Assembly (NCBI RefSeq): GCF_004114615.1
Contig: NZ_CP035300.1
Coordinates: 3,224,001 to 3,288,000, forward strand
Direction: 5' to 3'
DNA: 64,000 nucleotides
Source: Dyella sp. M7H15-1
Lineage (GTDB): Bacteria > Pseudomonadota > Gammaproteobacteria > Xanthomonadales > Rhodanobacteraceae
Each line of letters begins with the position of its first letter. Within the stretch, counting starts at the first letter, position 1. The notes below the pieces were generated by a model. It was given only the letters and a program-made list of their open reading frames with translations, was not told the origin of the DNA and searched no databases. Shown in pieces: positions 61,790 through 64,000 of this stretch. A program made the position numbers and the translations under genes.

Positions 61790-62230
61790 TTATTTATGGC
61801 AAGGGATGGGCAGGTATGTGGCGGGTATCGTGGTCTTGTCGGCGCAGTTCCAAGTAATGCTTCCCGCAGCAGTGATTGGCGACAGCACAAATAGATCACT
61901 CACGATAGCTGTATTCGTGTTGTTGGTGTTGAAAGTGACGGTGATCAATCCCGAGGTAACGGTGACCGAGGATACGTATTTGCCGACGATGGAGGAACTT
62001 GAAGTCAAGTCCGCCGATTGGTTGTTTCCGGGAAAGCGGCCAGTATTCGCGATAAAGTCCCCCACGGCATCCTTGGCCCCGGTGGCCAGGTCGATACCCT
62101 CCGATACCTGTGCGCGGATCAAGTAGTTCTTGTAGGCCGGTATGGCGATGGCTGCCAGGATGGCAATGATCGCGACCACGATCATCAGTTCGATCAAGGT
62201 AAAGCCATTGGAAATAGGTTGGCTGTGCAT
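61790..62230 (-). CDS. pilA: type IV major pilin, copy 2 (146 aa)
   Basis: Leader MHSQPISNG followed by [20 protein letters not shown]. The head resembles copy 1 ([36 protein letters not shown]), while the middle and end differ, with the disulfide loop NCADKTTIPATYLPIPC. Adjacent pilin paralogues are common where pilin variation or glycan attachment is used. The two copies are separated by 410 bases, so they probably have separate promoters. A CRP/Clp-like palindrome lies about 110 bases before this start. Confidence 0.95.
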   Translation of the reverse strand: MHSQPISNGFTLIELMIVVAIIAILAAIAIPAYKNYLIRAQVSEGIDLATGAKDAVGDFIANTGRFPGNNQSADLTSSSSIVGKYVSSVTVTSGLITVTFNTNNTNTAIVSDLFVLSPITAAGSITWNCADKTTIPATYLPIPCHK

Positions 62231-62339
62231 GATGAGACCCCGTTGACCCTCATCTATTCAGGCAGGATCCGTACCAGCTTTTGCCGTTGGATAGGGGGGG
62301 GCTTGTCGAAACGGTTTGTTAGGCCGGATGCTCGGTAGC

Positions 62340-62353
62340 GTGATCTGCATCAC
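62340..62353. promoter_or_regulatory. CRP/Clp-like palindrome upstream of pilin copy 2
   Basis: GTGATCTGCATCAC with arms GTGAT/ATCAC, close to the CRP half-sites TGTGA-N6-TCACA. It lies about 110 bases before the pilin start (minus) and about 92 bases past the end of the glycosyltransferase gene. Clp is the CRP homologue that controls motility and surface genes in Xanthomonadales (established knowledge); binding here is inferred. Confidence 0.5.
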
Positions 62354-62444
62354 GAGAGCTTTGGCGTACGCGCCTCGCCCATAAGGTGGATGAAACAGTG
62401 GTTGGCAGAGACTGCTACATAGAATGATGAATTGATCTCCTGAT

Positions 62445-63866
62445 TTAACATTTCATAAGCAATGGCAGGCGTGATTGGGATGAGTTTGGCGGTTGTTTCC
62501 GGCTGCGCGTACGGAGTTTAGGCCATTGTGCTATCAGCCAGTAAGCAGCGAAAACACCGAGCAAAATTTCAGCGCAGCGGTAAGGAATCGAATAGCGCGG
62601 TTCGGCCTGCAAGGCAGTATGAATGGCTGTAACGGTGAGAAGTAGCAGTGCGACACCCGCCATGCTCGAGTGATTGGATTTGCGCAAAGCCAACAGGCCC
62701 CCCGTCAGAGCGAGCAACGCAAGCACCCCATTGCCTCCATGGCACGCTGCTTCCACCGCACGCCACAACGGATTGTCGTCAAAAGGCGAGTGGTAGGTGA
62801 CATAAACATAGATATCCCCAACACCGATACGGATACTCCAATCCCAAAGCATTGCTGGCTTTTGCAAATACCAGAGGATGTAGTAGCCAGGATCGCGTGA
62901 CATACGTTCCAGCATCATTGATACTCCTGCTTTGCGATCAGCCTCGATGACCGCGATTTCGCTGTTGATCTGATTCATGATGTCGACGGCTTGTGGGTCA
63001 TGCGAAAGGGTGCTGGCCATGTCCGCCTTGTGATACAGCGGCCATGAGCCTTCCACCAAGTTCATAAGTGCTCGATTCGCCGATGATGCTGGGCTGGGTG
63101 GCAGCCTGCTGTTGCGGATCAGCCATGGTGCGGTGAGACATAGTGTGCTTGCCATCAGCGCGACCCCGATCCAAGGCGGAAATTTTCGCCGGATCAGCAT
63201 GTAAAGCATCAACAACACGGAAAAGGGAAGCAATACGCTATTTGTCAGCGCAGCCGCTGCAAAGCACGCGCCGCAGATAAGAGCCCAGCGGATGTTGGGT
63301 TTATCCACTCCCAGGCTATAGACAAACATGGCAAGCGCCACTAGGAAGCCGTAGAGGGTCTCCGAAAGAAGGTGGCTACTCATGGAAATGCTATGTGGCC
63401 ACACCGCCATAAGCACGCCGGCGACAGTGAGCCATCTCCAGGGCATCCAATATCTTCCCACTCCTAGCCACAACATGACCGTTGCGGTGCTGAGAATGAC
63501 CTGGCTGAAAATGATGGCGACATACCAGCTATCCCATTGCGGGAAGATCTTCATCCATGCCGCCATGAACACCGGATACCCGGGGTCGCGAAAACTGTCA
63601 CTAACAGGGAGGGAATTACCTGGTGCTTCGACCGAGTAAATGCCATGCTGGACAAGGTTTCGGGCATAATTGTAGTACTGAACAGCGTTACCCTTGGCGC
63701 CGTGTGCATTGGCTGGCTGAAACATGACCACGTGGGTGACATAGTAAAAACGCAGCCCAAGCGCGAGCACTGAGAGTAATGTAAAACAAAGCCACCCATG
63801 CCTTGGAACACGTGCCGGCTTGGTGACACTTAGCAATGAGTCATTGCGCATATCTTGAGGTCGCAA
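62445..63866 (-). CDS. ArnT/GT39-like membrane glycosyltransferase
   Basis: 473 aa, about ten membrane segments. The first loop has an aspartate in the SDSFRDPGYPVFMA motif, and the short motif NARNLVQHGIYSVEAPG precedes it, consistent with the GT39/ArnT/PglL-related GT-C fold. It transfers a sugar from a polyprenyl carrier to a lipid or protein. It is divergent from the partial gene at 63889 and shares the minus-strand direction of the pilins. It could contribute another sugar to the same glycosylation system. No unique family was recognised. Confidence 0.8.
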   Translation of the reverse strand: MRPQDMRNDSLLSVTKPARVPRHGWLCFTLLSVLALGLRFYYVTHVVMFQPANAHGAKGNAVQYYNYARNLVQHGIYSVEAPGNSLPVSDSFRDPGYPVFMAAWMKIFPQWDSWYVAIIFSQVILSTATVMLWLGVGRYWMPWRWLTVAGVLMAVWPHSISMSSHLLSETLYGFLVALAMFVYSLGVDKPNIRWALICGACFAAAALTNSVLLPFSVLLMLYMLIRRKFPPWIGVALMASTLCLTAPWLIRNSRLPPSPASSANRALMNLVEGSWPLYHKADMASTLSHDPQAVDIMNQINSEIAVIEADRKAGVSMMLERMSRDPGYYILWYLQKPAMLWDWSIRIGVGDIYVYVTYHSPFDDNPLWRAVEAACHGGNGVLALLALTGGLLALRKSNHSSMAGVALLLLTVTAIHTALQAEPRYSIPYRCAEILLGVFAAYWLIAQWPKLRTRSRKQPPNSSQSRLPLLMKC

Positions 63867-63888
63867 GTTTTCGGTCTAGGGAGTTCTC

Positions 63889-64000
63889 ATGAAACTGTTG
63901 TTCGCAGCGATGTTGCTGGCCGTCACAGGCATATCTTTGGCGGCAAGTGTTCCGGCCACCGGAGGCGTATTGATTGAAAGCCATTCCTCGCACCCTTTCG
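63889..64000 (+). CDS. partial gene for a secreted protein (window ends inside it)
   Basis: Starts ATG 63889 with GGGAG 7-11 bases before it. Residues 1-19 are a signal peptide (LLFAAMLLAVTGISLAA), followed by SVPATGGVLIESHSS. Only 37 residues are visible. Its identity cannot be told. It is divergent from the glycosyltransferase. Confidence 0.6.
   Translation, partial: MKLLFAAMLLAVTGISLAASVPATGGVLIESHSSHPF

Noticed and set aside
1-64000. CRISPR array
   Set aside because: I saw no regularly spaced short direct repeats anywhere in the window.

Overview
The window looks like a chromosomal segment of a GC-rich gammaproteobacterium of the Xanthomonadales, most likely Rhodanobacteraceae (the Dyella/Luteibacter/Frateuria neighbourhood). 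This rests on overall gene style: a type IV pilus locus with pilD-pilC-pilB, an orphan GspN, a RegB/RegA-type redox pair, a divergent tesA/ybbA-ybbP block, GlnS, and GTC-rich REP-like palindromes. It is an inference from content; no rRNA is present.

Layout. 1-4097: an A/T-richer accessory island with two HEAT-repeat proteins that also carry a cupin-like middle domain, a 39-residue peptide gene with a Gly-Gly region, and a two-part ABC transporter whose permease is split at a run of ten T. I read it as a candidate ribosomally made, modified and exported peptide system, and it is the best candidate for something undescribed. 4164-5951: an IS1380-type insertion sequence with 13-bp inverted ends and a frameshifted transposase. 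6139-13532: housekeeping (rsmE, bioA) and a tightly packed operon (gspN, hisN-like, nudE, cysQ, mazG) followed by a secreted GSGD-repeat protein. 13762-18315: an ion/arsenite-type permease, a GST, and a PAAR-phospholipase (T6SS effector) gene with a frameshift, followed by a DUF2931 lipoprotein (probable immunity protein) and a truncated second copy. 18558-24351: ybbP-ybbA, divergent tesA, and a two-component pair whose kinase has a degraded ATP-binding domain. 24446-29529: a fused 3-oxoacid CoA-transferase, RegA/RegB-type regulators and a POT peptide transporter. 29781-38305: dgkA, lemA and two TPM proteins, a secreted DUF3472 protein, mltB-rlpA-dacC for cell-wall remodelling. Between the convergent TPM and DUF3472 genes lies a 166-bp MITE with an 8-bp target duplication.

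38319-45865: a structured intergenic element, queC, tRNA-Lys(UUU), an acyl carrier protein/acyl-AMP ligase/short-chain reductase cassette, a TVP38 membrane protein, a nucleoside deaminase, glnS and coaE. 45868-64000: an alkaline-phosphatase-fold membrane transferase, pilD-pilC-pilB, then a surface-glycan block (GT2, WecB-like epimerase, GT4, methyltransferase, Wzx-like flippase), two tandem GT-C type membrane glycosyltransferase candidates, two major-pilin genes and a further GT-C enzyme. The layout suggests that pilin production, assembly and glycosylation are encoded together.

Three apparent frameshifts (T10 in the permease, GGG in the transposase, GGG in the T6SS effector) all fall in mononucleotide runs. 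Each could be real, programmed or a sequencing artefact; raw reads would decide.
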